Positions 8,304 through 15,665 of a DNA stretch of 40,931 bases are shown one piece after another. Position numbers and translations under genes: made by a program. Below the pieces are notes generated by a model. The model did not search any database. It saw nothing but the letters and a program-made list of their open reading frames with translations, and was not told where the DNA came from. How positions within the stretch are numbered: position 1 is the first letter of the stretch; each line of letters starts with the position of its first letter. Location of the stretch: positions 1-40,931 of the forward strand of contig JAJRUV010000112.1 of the NCBI GenBank assembly GCA_024277595.1. The letters run 5' to 3'. The stretch is from Gammaproteobacteria bacterium (lineage in GTDB: Bacteria; Pseudomonadota; Gammaproteobacteria; Thiohalospirales; Thiohalospiraceae).

Positions 8304-9332
8304 ATGATGAGCGAGCATCGCATCCGCGAGATCCCTTATAACTACACTTCATTTTCCGATCGGGAGATTGTAATCCGTCTGTTGGGGGAGGAGGCGTGGC
8401 AGGTATTGCAGCGGTTGCGTGGCGAGCGTATCACCGGTCGTTCCGCACGCATGTTGTTTGAGGTTCTGGGGGATATGTGGGTGGTCAATCGTAACCCCTT
8501 TATCCAGGATGATCTGCTGGAGAACGAAAAGCGCCGTGAGTCACTGAGTCATGCCCTGCACCACCGTCTGGATCAGATAGTGGCGCGGGCAGATGGGAAC
8601 CAGCAGGCACTGTGGCTGGCTGGCAAGGCTCGTGAGGCAGCAACCGAATTTGAACAGTGGTTTCCCCGCCAACAGGCTTTGCGCAGCAAGTTGCTGAAGC
8701 GGTTTTCCCGGCTGACACGCCGCGACAATATTGATTTCAGCGGAATGGCGCGGGTCTCTCATGTGACCGATGCCACCGACTGGCGAGTGGAGTACCCGCT
8801 GGTTGTGTTGACGCCTGGCAGTGAACAGGAAATTTGTGCGCTGGTACAGGGCTGCATCGAACTGGGTTTGACCATTATTCCCCGTGGTGGCGGTACCGGC
8901 TATACCGGGGGAGCTGTGCCCCTGTTTCAGGATTCCGTGGTAATCAATACCGAAAAACTGGATGCGCTGGGCGAAGTGGACAAGTGCTCCCTGCCTGGCG
9001 TGGAATCCGAGGTTGCCACTATCCGCGCTGCTGCAGGTGTGGTTACCCGACGCGTGGCCGAGCGTGCCGAGCAGACAGGTTACGTATTCGCAGTGGATCC
9101 CACCTCTCAGGATGCCTCCTGTATCGGCGGCAACATCGCCATGAATGCCGGTGGCAAGAAGGCGGTGTTGTGGGGCACCACGCTGGACAATCTGCTCTCC
9201 TGGCGGATGGTGATGCCGGACGGCAACTGGCTGGAGGTGGAGCGTCTCAATCACAACCTGGGAAAATTCATGAGCAGCCGCTGGTCGAGTTTCGTCTCAC
9301 CCGGTACAGCTTTGATCGGAAAAAGCCGGTAG
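8304..9332 (+). CDS. DUF3683-type FAD/Fe-S oxidoreductase, N-terminal part (frameshifted)
   Basis: This is the first 321 codons of a very large D-lactate-dehydrogenase-like oxidoreductase, then 21 out-of-frame codons to the stop. Residues 1-150 match the DUF3683 leader domain by general appearance ([15 protein letters not shown] at the start). An FAD-binding type 4 domain follows, with [11 protein letters not shown] at about residue 193 and [11 protein letters not shown] at about 273. True homology is lost after LNHNLGK at 9264-9266: the expected continuation IHEQPLVEF lies in the -1 frame. The break is on the heptamer G GGA AAA (9260-9266). A one-base deletion, a sequencing error or programmed frameshifting would all explain it. 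ATG 8304 and ATG 8307 are adjacent; no strong ribosome-binding site is visible. Confidence 0.85.
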   Translation: MMSEHRIREIPYNYTSFSDREIVIRLLGEEAWQVLQRLRGERITGRSARMLFEVLGDMWVVNRNPFIQDDLLENEKRRESLSHALHHRLDQIVARADGNQQALWLAGKAREAATEFEQWFPRQQALRSKLLKRFSRLTRRDNIDFSGMARVSHVTDATDWRVEYPLVVLTPGSEQEICALVQGCIELGLTIIPRGGGTGYTGGAVPLFQDSVVINTEKLDALGEVDKCSLPGVESEVATIRAAAGVVTRRVAERAEQTGYVFAVDPTSQDASCIGGNIAMNAGGKKAVLWGTTLDNLLSWRMVMPDGNWLEVERLNHNLGKFMSSRWSSFVSPGTALIGKSR

Positions 9333-12151
9333 CTGAACCGGAGATTCTGAAGATCCCCGGTAGTGAATTGCGCAAGTCCGGTCTGGGCAAGGATGTGACC
9401 AACAAGTTCCTGGGCGGTCTGCCAGGAGTGCAGAAAGAGGGGTGTGACGGGCTGATCACCTCTGCGGTGTTTATCCTGCACCGCATGCCGCAGGCCATCC
9501 GCACCGTCTGCCTGGAGTTTTTCGACCCGGATTTGCACCGTGCCGTTCCTGCCATTGTGGAGATCAAAGACTTCCTGGATGGCGATCCCGATGTGGTGCT
9601 GGCCGGGATGGAGCATCTCGACGAACGCTATGTGCGTGCTATCAAGTACAGTCCCAAGGCTCCCCGCCGCGAACTTCCCAAGATGGTGCTGCTGGTGGAT
9701 GTGGCGGGTGACAGCGAGGATACCGTAGCGCGGGCGGCATCTGGTATAGTGAGGCTTGCCAATCAGCGGGGTGCGGAGGGATTCATTGCCGTCAGTCCCG
9801 AGGCCCGGCGCCACTTCTGGTCGGATAGGGCGCGTACTGCGGCCATCGCCGCCCACACCAATGCGTTCAAGATCAATGAGGATGTGGTGATTCCGCTGGG
9901 GCGGCTGCCGGAGTATAACGATGCTATCGAGCGCATCAACATCGAACTTTCCACCGCCAACAAGCTCGACATGATCGATGCGGTTGCCGACTATCTTGGC
10001 GGAGAACCGGCCGAACTGAAACAGGGCGGGGAGTTCAAGCAGAGCGCGGAGTCTGCCGCCATTCTCGCCACCAAGCGGCAGGCCGCCCTGCAACACTTGC
10101 AGCAGGTGCGGCAGCGCTGGAAAACATTGCTCGACAGTCTGGATGCGCCAGCCAGCCAGTATCTCTCCCTGTTTGATGAACAGGTTAGTCAGCGGATGCA
10201 ACCGGGCGATACCCTGTTTCGCCTGCTGCAGCGCCGGGATCTGCGCATCTCCTATCGTCAGCAGATGGAACGGCCGCTGAAAGAGATCTTTATCGGCCGC
10301 GAAATGGCGCCGGTTCGCGCTAGGCTGGACGAGATTCACGCCAGCTGCCGAGCCAGCCGCCTGTTTGTCGCTACCCATATGCATGCCGGGGACGGCAATG
10401 TCCACACCAACATCCCGGTGAACTCCAACGATTACCGGATGCTGCACCAGGCGGATCAGGTGGTGGAACGGATCATGGCATTGGCGGAGTCGCTGGGCGG
10501 CGTGATTTCCGGTGAACATGGCATCGGCCTGACCAAGATGCAGTTTCTGGCTCCTGAAGTGGTACAGGCGTTTACCGATTACAAGCAGCAGGTGGATCCC
10601 GACGGCCATTTCAATCGTGGCAAACTGCTGGCGGGTTCCGGTCTGCACAATGCCTACACCCCGTCATTGCGGCTGGTTGAGCAGGAGGCGCTGCTGCTGG
10701 AGGCCAGCGAGCTGGGTGAGTTGAACAATGACATCAAGGACTGCCTGCGTTGCGGCAAGTGCAAGCCGGTCTGCGCCACCCACATTCCGCGCGCCAATCT
10801 GCTCTATTCACCGCGCAACAAAATCCTTGCCACCGGCCTCATCATCGAGGCATTTCTCTATGAGGAGCAGACCCGGCGCGGAATCTCGGTACGCCACTTC
10901 GACGAACTGAACAACGTGGCCGATCACTGCACCATCTGCCACAAGTGCCTGGCTCCCTGTCCGGTGAATATCGATACCGGCGATGTCACCATCCGCATGC
11001 GCAACATCCTGCGCGAACAGGGCAAGAAGCGCCGCAACCTTGGCGCCTGGCTGTCGATGATGTTTCTCAACCTGACCGATCCAACGGCGATTCGCCTGGT
11101 GCGCAAGGGGCTGGTCGAGTGGGGTTACGCCGCTCAGCGTCTGGCTCATCGTGCAGCAGCGGCGGCCGGATTGCTGGGAGCAGGAGAGCCACCCGCGGCT
11201 ACTACCGGTCCGCCGACGGTCAAGGAGCAGATTATCCGCTTCATGGACAAACCGATGCCGGGCGGTCTGCCCAAACAGACGCCGCGTGCGCTGCTGGGGA
11301 TCGAAGACGGTGAGATTGTGCCGATCCTGCGCCATCCGGGCAAAGTTGGTGATGAGTCCGAGGCGGTGTTCTATTTCCCCGGTTGTGGTTCGGAACGACT
11401 GTTCAGCCAGGTAGGTCTGGCCACCCTGGCGATGCTTTACGAAACCGGTGTGCAAACCGTGCTGCCGCCGGGTTATCTCTGTTGCGGTTACCCGCAGACC
11501 GCGGCGGGGGACCGGAAAAAGGGAACCCGGATATCGGTCAACAACCAGGTGCTGTTCCACCGCATGGCCAACACACTGAACTATCTGGATATCAAAACGG
11601 TAATCGTCTCCTGCGGCACCTGCATGGATCAGCTGCAACAGTACCGCTTCGACAGAATTTTTCCCGGCTGCCGGCTGCTGGATATTCATGAGTATCTGCT
11701 GGAGAAGGGGATCCGGATGCAGGGCGGCAGCGGCAAAGCCTATCTCTACCATGACCCCTGCCACACTCCGATAAAGACCGAGCAGCCGGTCAAGGTTATC
11801 TCTGATTTAATGTCGCAGGAGGTACTGCTCTCCGATCGCTGTTGTGGAGAGGCCGGTACTCTGGCCATATCCCGCCCCGATATCGCCAGCCAGTTGCGCT
11901 ATCGCAAGCAGGAGGAGTTACACTGTGGTATCCGGCAGTTGACAGGTAAGGATACCGTTTCGGCCGGCAAGGTAAAAATGCTTACCTCCTGCCCTGCCTG
12001 CCAGACTGGTCTGTTGCGCTACACAGAAGTTACCGGGCTGGAGGTGGATTATGTGGTGGTCGAGCTGGCTGCCGAGCGGTTGGGAGAGGAGTGGCAACGG
12101 GGTTTTATTGATGGAGTTAAAAGCGGGGGTATTGAACGGGTGGTATTATAA
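9266..12151 (+). CDS. DUF3683-type FAD/Fe-S oxidoreductase, C-terminal part
   Basis: This continues the gene at 8304 in the -1 frame; joined, the two give 1282 aa, which fits the large single-chain family. In joined numbering, the rest of the flavin dehydrogenase domain contains [12 protein letters not shown] near 694 and [10 protein letters not shown] near 737, as in D-lactate/glycolate oxidases (GlcD, Dld). A two-cluster ferredoxin module follows ([11 protein letters not shown] near 814, [12 protein letters not shown] near 876). Then come paired CCG domains like those of GlpC and HdrB ([45 protein letters not shown]). The likely job is oxidation of a 2-hydroxyacid with electron transfer to the quinone pool; the substrate is not known. 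The frame is open upstream of 9266 to 8834, but that stretch is out-of-frame shadow. Confidence 0.85.
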   Translation: MHEQPLVEFRLTRYSFDRKKPVAEPEILKIPGSELRKSGLGKDVTNKFLGGLPGVQKEGCDGLITSAVFILHRMPQAIRTVCLEFFDPDLHRAVPAIVEIKDFLDGDPDVVLAGMEHLDERYVRAIKYSPKAPRRELPKMVLLVDVAGDSEDTVARAASGIVRLANQRGAEGFIAVSPEARRHFWSDRARTAAIAAHTNAFKINEDVVIPLGRLPEYNDAIERINIELSTANKLDMIDAVADYLGGEPAELKQGGEFKQSAESAAILATKRQAALQHLQQVRQRWKTLLDSLDAPASQYLSLFDEQVSQRMQPGDTLFRLLQRRDLRISYRQQMERPLKEIFIGREMAPVRARLDEIHASCRASRLFVATHMHAGDGNVHTNIPVNSNDYRMLHQADQVVERIMALAESLGGVISGEHGIGLTKMQFLAPEVVQAFTDYKQQVDPDGHFNRGKLLAGSGLHNAYTPSLRLVEQEALLLEASELGELNNDIKDCLRCGKCKPVCATHIPRANLLYSPRNKILATGLIIEAFLYEEQTRRGISVRHFDELNNVADHCTICHKCLAPCPVNIDTGDVTIRMRNILREQGKKRRNLGAWLSMMFLNLTDPTAIRLVRKGLVEWGYAAQRLAHRAAAAAGLLGAGEPPAATTGPPTVKEQIIRFMDKPMPGGLPKQTPRALLGIEDGEIVPILRHPGKVGDESEAVFYFPGCGSERLFSQVGLATLAMLYETGVQTVLPPGYLCCGYPQTAAGDRKKGTRISVNNQVLFHRMANTLNYLDIKTVIVSCGTCMDQLQQYRFDRIFPGCRLLDIHEYLLEKGIRMQGGSGKAYLYHDPCHTPIKTEQPVKVISDLMSQEVLLSDRCCGEAGTLAISRPDIASQLRYRKQEELHCGIRQLTGKDTVSAGKVKMLTSCPACQTGLLRYTEVTGLEVDYVVVELAAERLGEEWQRGFIDGVKSGGIERVVL

Positions 12152-12182
12152 TCCGGGTTGATGGTTCATTGAGGAGAGCGTC

Positions 12183-12392
12183 ATGTTTATGAAACACAAG
12201 CGTAGCGGTGATCTGATTGAGATAGTCGAGTTAACCGAGTTGATCGACCCTTTCAAGGAAAAGGCAACAGGGCGTTTTCATTCCGGCGAGGAACTTCAGG
12301 ATGCAGAACCGTTCAATAAGGATGAACTGGTATTTACATCAGGGGAAGTTCTGCCCCAATGCTGGGTTGACTCTCATTACCGTGATAGTTGA
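12183..12392 (+). CDS. Conserved small protein downstream of the DUF3683 oxidoreductase
   Basis: A 69-aa protein (MFMKHKRSGDLIEIV, then FHSGEELQDAEPF, then LPQCWVDSHYRDS). GAGGAG lies just upstream of ATG 12183, so it is well translated on paper. It starts 31 bases after the oxidoreductase stop and probably belongs to the same transcript. I recall similar short acidic proteins beside this oxidoreductase in other proteobacteria, but I assign no function. It has one cysteine and no membrane segment or signal peptide. Confidence 0.75.
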   Translation: MFMKHKRSGDLIEIVELTELIDPFKEKATGRFHSGEELQDAEPFNKDELVFTSGEVLPQCWVDSHYRDS

Positions 12393-12434
12393 TTTTACCC
12401 CGTTGGACAGAAATAGAGTGAGAGAGGGAATAAA

Positions 12435-13013
12435 TTGAAGACGTTAAAGGCCTTCGCAGGTAGTATGCTACTGGCAGCCAGCACAGCGACAGCAGCTGGC
12501 GCACTCGATGTCAATTTGAACAACGACAGCGTCCGTCTGGCGCTTAGCTGGATGACCAGCCCATCACCCAACAGCCTGGAGGGTGAGGCGGCGCTTTACT
12601 ACAACACCGACGACTACTATGTTGGTACGTTGGGTGTGCGTGTCGTGGGTGAAACCGGCAGGCAGGGAAACCCTATTGAGGCCGGGGTGGGTGGTAAACT
12701 TATCGGCATCACCTCGAGTGGTGATGATGATTTTGATGCGATGGCGTTGGGGCTTGGATTTGGTCTGCGTTATTATCCTGCCAGCATCAATCGGCTGGCA
12801 TTTGGCGGGCAGGCGCATTATGCCCCGGATATTGTTTCCTTTGGCGACGTCAACAATTTGTTTGAAGGTGTTTTGACTGTGGAGTACCAGGTGCTTCCCC
12901 AAGCATTTGCCTATATTGGCTATCGGTTGCTGAAGATCGAGCGGGAAGATAATAAAAAAACGCAGAATCTGGATGAAGGTGCACATGTAGGAATGCGTAT
13001 TTTATTTCAGTAA
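12435..13013 (+). CDS. YfaZ-like outer-membrane beta-barrel protein
   Basis: A 192-aa protein with a signal peptide (KTLKAFAGSMLLAASTATAAGA, probable cleavage after AGA or TAA). The rest is alternating beta-strand sequence: LRLALSWM-like strands, EGEAALYY, YVGTLGVRVVGE, FGLRYYPAS, YAYIGYRLLKIE, and a final strand HVGMRILFQ ending in an aromatic-rich terminus. The strand pattern and central LGFGLRYYP resemble the YfaZ family. Function unknown. Start TTG 12435 is supported by GAGGGA at 12424-12429; no ATG is available before the signal sequence. Confidence 0.7.
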   Translation: MKTLKAFAGSMLLAASTATAAGALDVNLNNDSVRLALSWMTSPSPNSLEGEAALYYNTDDYYVGTLGVRVVGETGRQGNPIEAGVGGKLIGITSSGDDDFDAMALGLGFGLRYYPASINRLAFGGQAHYAPDIVSFGDVNNLFEGVLTVEYQVLPQAFAYIGYRLLKIEREDNKKTQNLDEGAHVGMRILFQ

Positions 13014-13070
13014 ATGCGGCAGGACGCATAGTTTCTGCGAGTAGTACCCCCGGATCGGTGGGTACGTTGA

Positions 13071-13752
13071 TTGTGGCGATGCTCACGCACAGGCTTTGTG
13101 GTGGCGGCCATGCGCAATCATTGGGTGAGTTACTATAAGTGGTTGCAGCAGGGAAAATGGTCTTGGCCGGGATTGATGAGACAGTTTGTCCGTTTGGCAC
13201 TGAGGGTGGTCAAGCCGGAGGTCGGTTATCTGGTCATCGATGACACTTTTGATCCTGCGGACTTCGAGGGGAGCTAGGTGCCTCATCCCATGGGAACAAG
13301 CCCAGTCTGGCAGCGTGTGTGCGTAGACAATGTTAGGTTGGCTGTAACTATTCAGCATAGTTGAAAATGAGTATGTAACTGTTCAGATTGCCCCTGAAAT
13401 TTGTCAGTTCAAGGCGAAAAATGTGAGTTTACACGGGTAAATGATCATTTTTTAACGCAGAAATGGCAGATTTCAGGGGTGAGCTGAATAGTTACGGTTG
13501 GCTTTGTCTCTGGGTGATCAAGCGGTGCCTGTACTGCTGTCGCGTCTGGTGCCGAGCAGTAGCAACACCGGCAAACTGGTGGCGGCCATCTGGGCCGTTC
13601 ATGGACGTAACGTGCGTGTTGGTGGATAGCTGGTAGATATGCGCAGAGTCTTTATTGAGTCGATGTTGCCACGAGGCTTTGATGTCATTGGACAGATATG
13701 TGCTGGTATCCGGTTTTATGAGGAACCGCCCTGGCATCCGTGAAAATACGGC
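13071..13752 (+). pseudogene. Decayed DDE transposase (IS701/IS4-like), interrupted by a miniature element
   Basis: Fragments of one transposase are spread over three frames. NHWVSYYKWLQQGKWSW and VVKPEVGYLVIDDT (first DDE aspartates) lie around 13110-13250. After a frame break, NKPSLAACVR occurs near 13295-13325. After the insertion at 13344-13495 the frame resumes with LLSRLVPSS and GKLVAAIWAVHGR, and near 13735 come residues equivalent to GRPRKYG with an internal stop. Several frameshifts and stops show it is dead. The family label is from memory of the DDT and GRPRKYG motifs and is less certain than the diagnosis of a transposase. Inverted ends were not identified. Confidence 0.7.
13344..13495. 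mobile_element. 152-bp miniature transposable element with 8-bp target duplication
   Basis: The element begins GTAACTATTCAGC and ends with the perfect inverted copy GCTGAATAGTTAC (13-bp ends). It is flanked by an exact 8-bp direct repeat, GGTTGGCT at 13336-13343 and 13496-13503. Removing it and one repeat rejoins a continuous transposase sequence, so this is a true insertion. A second, slightly diverged left end (GTAACTGTTCAG at 13375-13386) lies inside and starts a longer inverted arm (GCCCCTGAAATTTG matched by CAGATTTCAGGGGTGA). The core 13413-13451 resembles that of element A at the window start. GTAA termini with 8-bp duplications suggest mobilisation by an IS66-type transposase. Confidence 0.85.
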
Positions 13753-13824
13753 AGTAAATAGCCGGCCCTTAAAAATACCATAACCATCTAATAATAAACA
13801 AGAAAAAATCCGGAAAGCGGTGAT

Positions 13825-13873
13825 CGTTTCGACCAGAAAGGGTACAATACAAGCTTGGTTTCTGGTCGAAACG
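13825..13873. repeat. Perfect inverted repeat, 15-bp arms
   Basis: CGTTTCGACCAGAAA at 13825-13839 is followed after 19 bases by its exact reverse complement at 13859-13873. The loop contains TACAAT, a possible -10 hexamer. It ends ten bases before the ATG of the truncated transposase at 13883, so it could be an operator of that gene, a hairpin, or two opposed insertion-sequence ends. The interval 13753-13824 is AT-rich and shows no gene. Confidence 0.7.
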
Positions 13874-13882
13874 GCGAATAAA

Positions 13883-14035
13883 ATGCTGACACGTAGCGCT
13901 GAGAGTCATCAGACCAATTTGTTTGGTACGGACTTGCTTTTACAGCTTGAACCAGAAGATCCCCTGCTGAAATTGTTTCTTGCTATCGGGCAAATCCGGA
14001 CTGCGAACTCAAAACCCGAGGCTGGCCGGGGGTAA
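13883..14035 (+). pseudogene. Truncated transposase, N-terminal fragment
   Basis: The start MLTRSAESHQTNLFGTDLLL is recognisable as the N-terminus of an IS5/IS1182-type transposase, in which a few hundred more residues should follow. Here similarity fades after DPLLKL and the frame closes at 14035, so only about 35 codons remain. A short piece in another frame (14032-14115, with ALASLVEAARILREDD) seems to be the tail of a different lost gene. Promoter and inverted ends are not identified. Confidence 0.55.
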
Positions 14036-14251
14036 AAACGGCGTTGGCCAGCTTGGTGGAAGCTGCCCGGATACTGCGGGAAGATGATACTAACAGCGCC
14101 GTGGCGACCGCCTGACCAGGAGTATCGGTTTAGCGGAGTACAACAAACAGCCATCGGAATGTGATAATTTCAGGCTTCAGCCATTTTGAGGACTGTCCTT
14201 GCCAGGCAAGCTATTGCCGGTGTGTCTTTCATCTATGGACTTTAAATGTGA

Positions 14252-14372
14252 ATTAAGAGCTAACAGCAACTACGGTACAAATCAAGCGCTTAGCTTGTAC
14301 GGATATTGGGTTCCACGCGTGGCTACCATATAAGTCATTGATTTTGTTTTTCTGAGGTTGTTAGCTCTTAAT
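14252..14372. repeat. 121-bp element with 14-bp inverted ends
   Basis: ATTAAGAGCTAACA at 14252-14265 is perfectly inverted at 14359-14372. Inside, GTACAA...TTGTAC flank AAGCGCTT, giving a second hairpin. The unit ends five bases before the yhbY stop on the opposite strand. It is non-coding and looks like another miniature transposable element. TTAA inside the ends could be part of a target site, but no separate duplication is visible. The interval 14116-14251 shows nothing recognisable. Confidence 0.6.
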
Positions 14373-14377
14373 GCGCA

Positions 14378-14674
14378 TTATAGTAGCGGGATACGCGGTT
14401 CCTTGTTGCGGGATTTCCGGTACAATGCAGCGATATGTCCGATTATTTGAACTGGTTCGCTTTCCGTTCGGCGGCAGATTTCATCTATCATGGTGCGACG
14501 GGTCTCCCGATCCGGTGCGCCAATTTTTACCTTGATTAGTTCGTGGAACTCAAGTGCTTGGTCGATCTCATCAACCACAGAATCGCTGATACCTGCCTGA
14601 CCAGTACGTACTATGGGTTTGAGCGAGTGGGCGAGCCGACGCAGATGCCGAATTTGTTTGTTGTTAAATGCCAT
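14378..14674 (-). CDS. yhbY: YhbY-family RNA-binding protein (CRM domain)
   Basis: A 98-aa single CRM-domain protein associated with pre-50S ribosomal particles. It shows the family pattern KQIRHLRRLAHSLKPIVRTG near the start, the G-Q-A-G-I-S turn, LIKVKIGAPDRE in the middle and a C-terminal QIIGHIAALYRKS. The start is set at the ATG at 14672-14674 (MAFNNKQIR); the frame is open 20 codons further up but that part has no family character. It is divergent from the rlmE side, the usual arrangement in gammaproteobacteria. Confidence 0.93.
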   Translation of the reverse strand: MAFNNKQIRHLRRLAHSLKPIVRTGQAGISDSVVDEIDQALEFHELIKVKIGAPDRETRRTMIDEICRRTESEPVQIIGHIAALYRKSRNKEPRIPLL

Positions 14675-14707
14675 AATCCAGGATAACCATTTAGAGAGTG
14701 ACGGACA

Positions 14708-14989
14708 GTGCCGAAACGGATAGAAACAGCCCAAAGTATAACCCGGAAGAGGCGAAGTATTACAGTAGCAGCCAGCCCTTTTAATCAGGTCAAATTTGAG
14801 TTGGGAATCGTGTTGGTGCTGCTTCCACTGGCATGGCTGGTAGTCGGTCGTGTGATTGCTGGCTCATTAGGGCAGTTTGCGGTACTGTTCGGATTGGTCT
14901 GTGTGGCTGCAGGATGGTTGGTGGTGCGAACTCGCTCAATCCTGCGGAAGCTGGAAATGGAGCGGATTCGTGGCGCGCAGCAAGAGTAG
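14708..14989 (+). CDS. Small two-helix membrane protein before rlmE
   Basis: A 93-aa protein starting at GTG 14708. It has a basic N-terminus (ITRKRR), then two hydrophobic segments (about residues 33-51 and 55-72, [16 protein letters not shown] and [17 protein letters not shown]) and a charged C-terminal helix. No family recognised. It overlaps the rlmE start by 20 bases, with the rlmE ribosome-binding site inside its last codons, which suggests coupled translation. The upstream ribosome-binding signal is weak. Confidence 0.55.
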   Translation: MPKRIETAQSITRKRRSITVAASPFNQVKFELGIVLVLLPLAWLVVGRVIAGSLGQFAVLFGLVCVAAGWLVVRTRSILRKLEMERIRGAQQE

Positions 14990-15590
14990 CTCCAGGTGGT
15001 TGCGGGAACATTTTGATGACCCGTATGTCCAAAAGGCGCAGCAGGACGGATACCGTTCACGAGCCAGTTACAAATTGCTCGAGATACAGGAGAGAGATAA
15101 TCTCCTCAAACCCGGAATAACGCTGGTTGACTTGGGCGCGGCTCCCGGTGGCTGGTCGCAGCTCGCTGCACGGCTGGTGACAGGAACAGGCCGTGTCGTG
15201 GCACTGGATATTTTGCCTATGGATCCCCTGCCAGATGTAGAGTTTATTCAGGGCGATTTCCGTGAGCATCGGGTCTACGAACAGTTGATGCAACGGTTAG
15301 GGGAGCGAACCGTAGATATTGTAATATCGGATATGGCTCCCAATATAAGTGGAATGAAGGCTATCGATCAGCCCCGTGCGATGTATCTTGCCGAGTTGGC
15401 AGTGGGTTTTTCCTGTAATGTACTAAGATCGGGGGGAGACTTGGTTTTAAAGGCGTTTGAAGGTGAGGGGATGGGTGAATTGCGGCGGGAATTGCGTGGC
15501 TCCTTTCAAAAAGTCGTTACCCGCAAGCCAGCGGCATCGCGGCCTCGCTCGCGGGAAGTGTATCTGGTAGCGAGAAACCACATATTATAG
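14970..15590 (+). CDS. rlmE: 23S rRNA 2'-O-ribose U2552 methyltransferase
   Basis: A 206-aa RlmE/FtsJ enzyme that methylates U2552 in the 23S A-loop, a late step of 50S assembly. GTG 14970 is chosen because GGAG at 14959-14962 is seven bases upstream and the protein then begins as the family does. The SAM motif [12 protein letters not shown] is at 53-64. The catalytic tetrad is K35-D121-K161-E196, exactly three less than K38-D124-K164-E199 of the E. coli enzyme. It is directly upstream of ftsH, as usual. Confidence 0.96.
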   Translation: MARSKSSSRWLREHFDDPYVQKAQQDGYRSRASYKLLEIQERDNLLKPGITLVDLGAAPGGWSQLAARLVTGTGRVVALDILPMDPLPDVEFIQGDFREHRVYEQLMQRLGERTVDIVISDMAPNISGMKAIDQPRAMYLAELAVGFSCNVLRSGGDLVLKAFEGEGMGELRRELRGSFQKVVTRKPAASRPRSREVYLVARNHIL

Positions 15591-15612
15591 TGACGTGGTG
15601 GCGGGTAGCGTA

Positions 15613-15621
15613 TGTTAGAAT
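15613..15621 (+). promoter_or_regulatory. Possible extended -10 element for ftsH
   Basis: TG-T-TAGAAT (13614-style extended -10; bases TG at 15613-15614 and hexamer at 15616-15621) matches TGnTATAAT in all but one position and lies 45 bases before the ftsH start. No clear -35 is seen at the right distance, as expected for extended -10 promoters. ftsH could also be transcribed from upstream of rlmE. Confidence 0.35.
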
Positions 15622-15665
15622 CGCGGGTTCTGGTTTAGAGATTTTAGAGATCCAAGAGGCATATT

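Noticed and set aside
8834-9265. Open frame upstream of the C-terminal part of the oxidoreductase
   Set aside because: The real protein in this interval is in the other frame (FAD motif [11 protein letters not shown]); this is out-of-frame reading of the same DNA.
9251-10648. Long minus-strand open frame (465 codons) opposite the oxidoreductase
   Set aside because: It lies wholly antisense to a strongly recognisable Fe-S flavoprotein, has no family features, and is explained by the codon bias of the sense gene.
10808-11764. Minus-strand open frame of 318 codons
   Set aside because: Antisense to the CCG and ferredoxin domains; composition rich in Gln/His/Arg typical of shadow frames.
14252-14372. 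Integron attC site
   Set aside because: The inverted ends do not carry the RYYYAAC/GTTRRRY core expected of attC sites, and no integrase or cassette gene is near.
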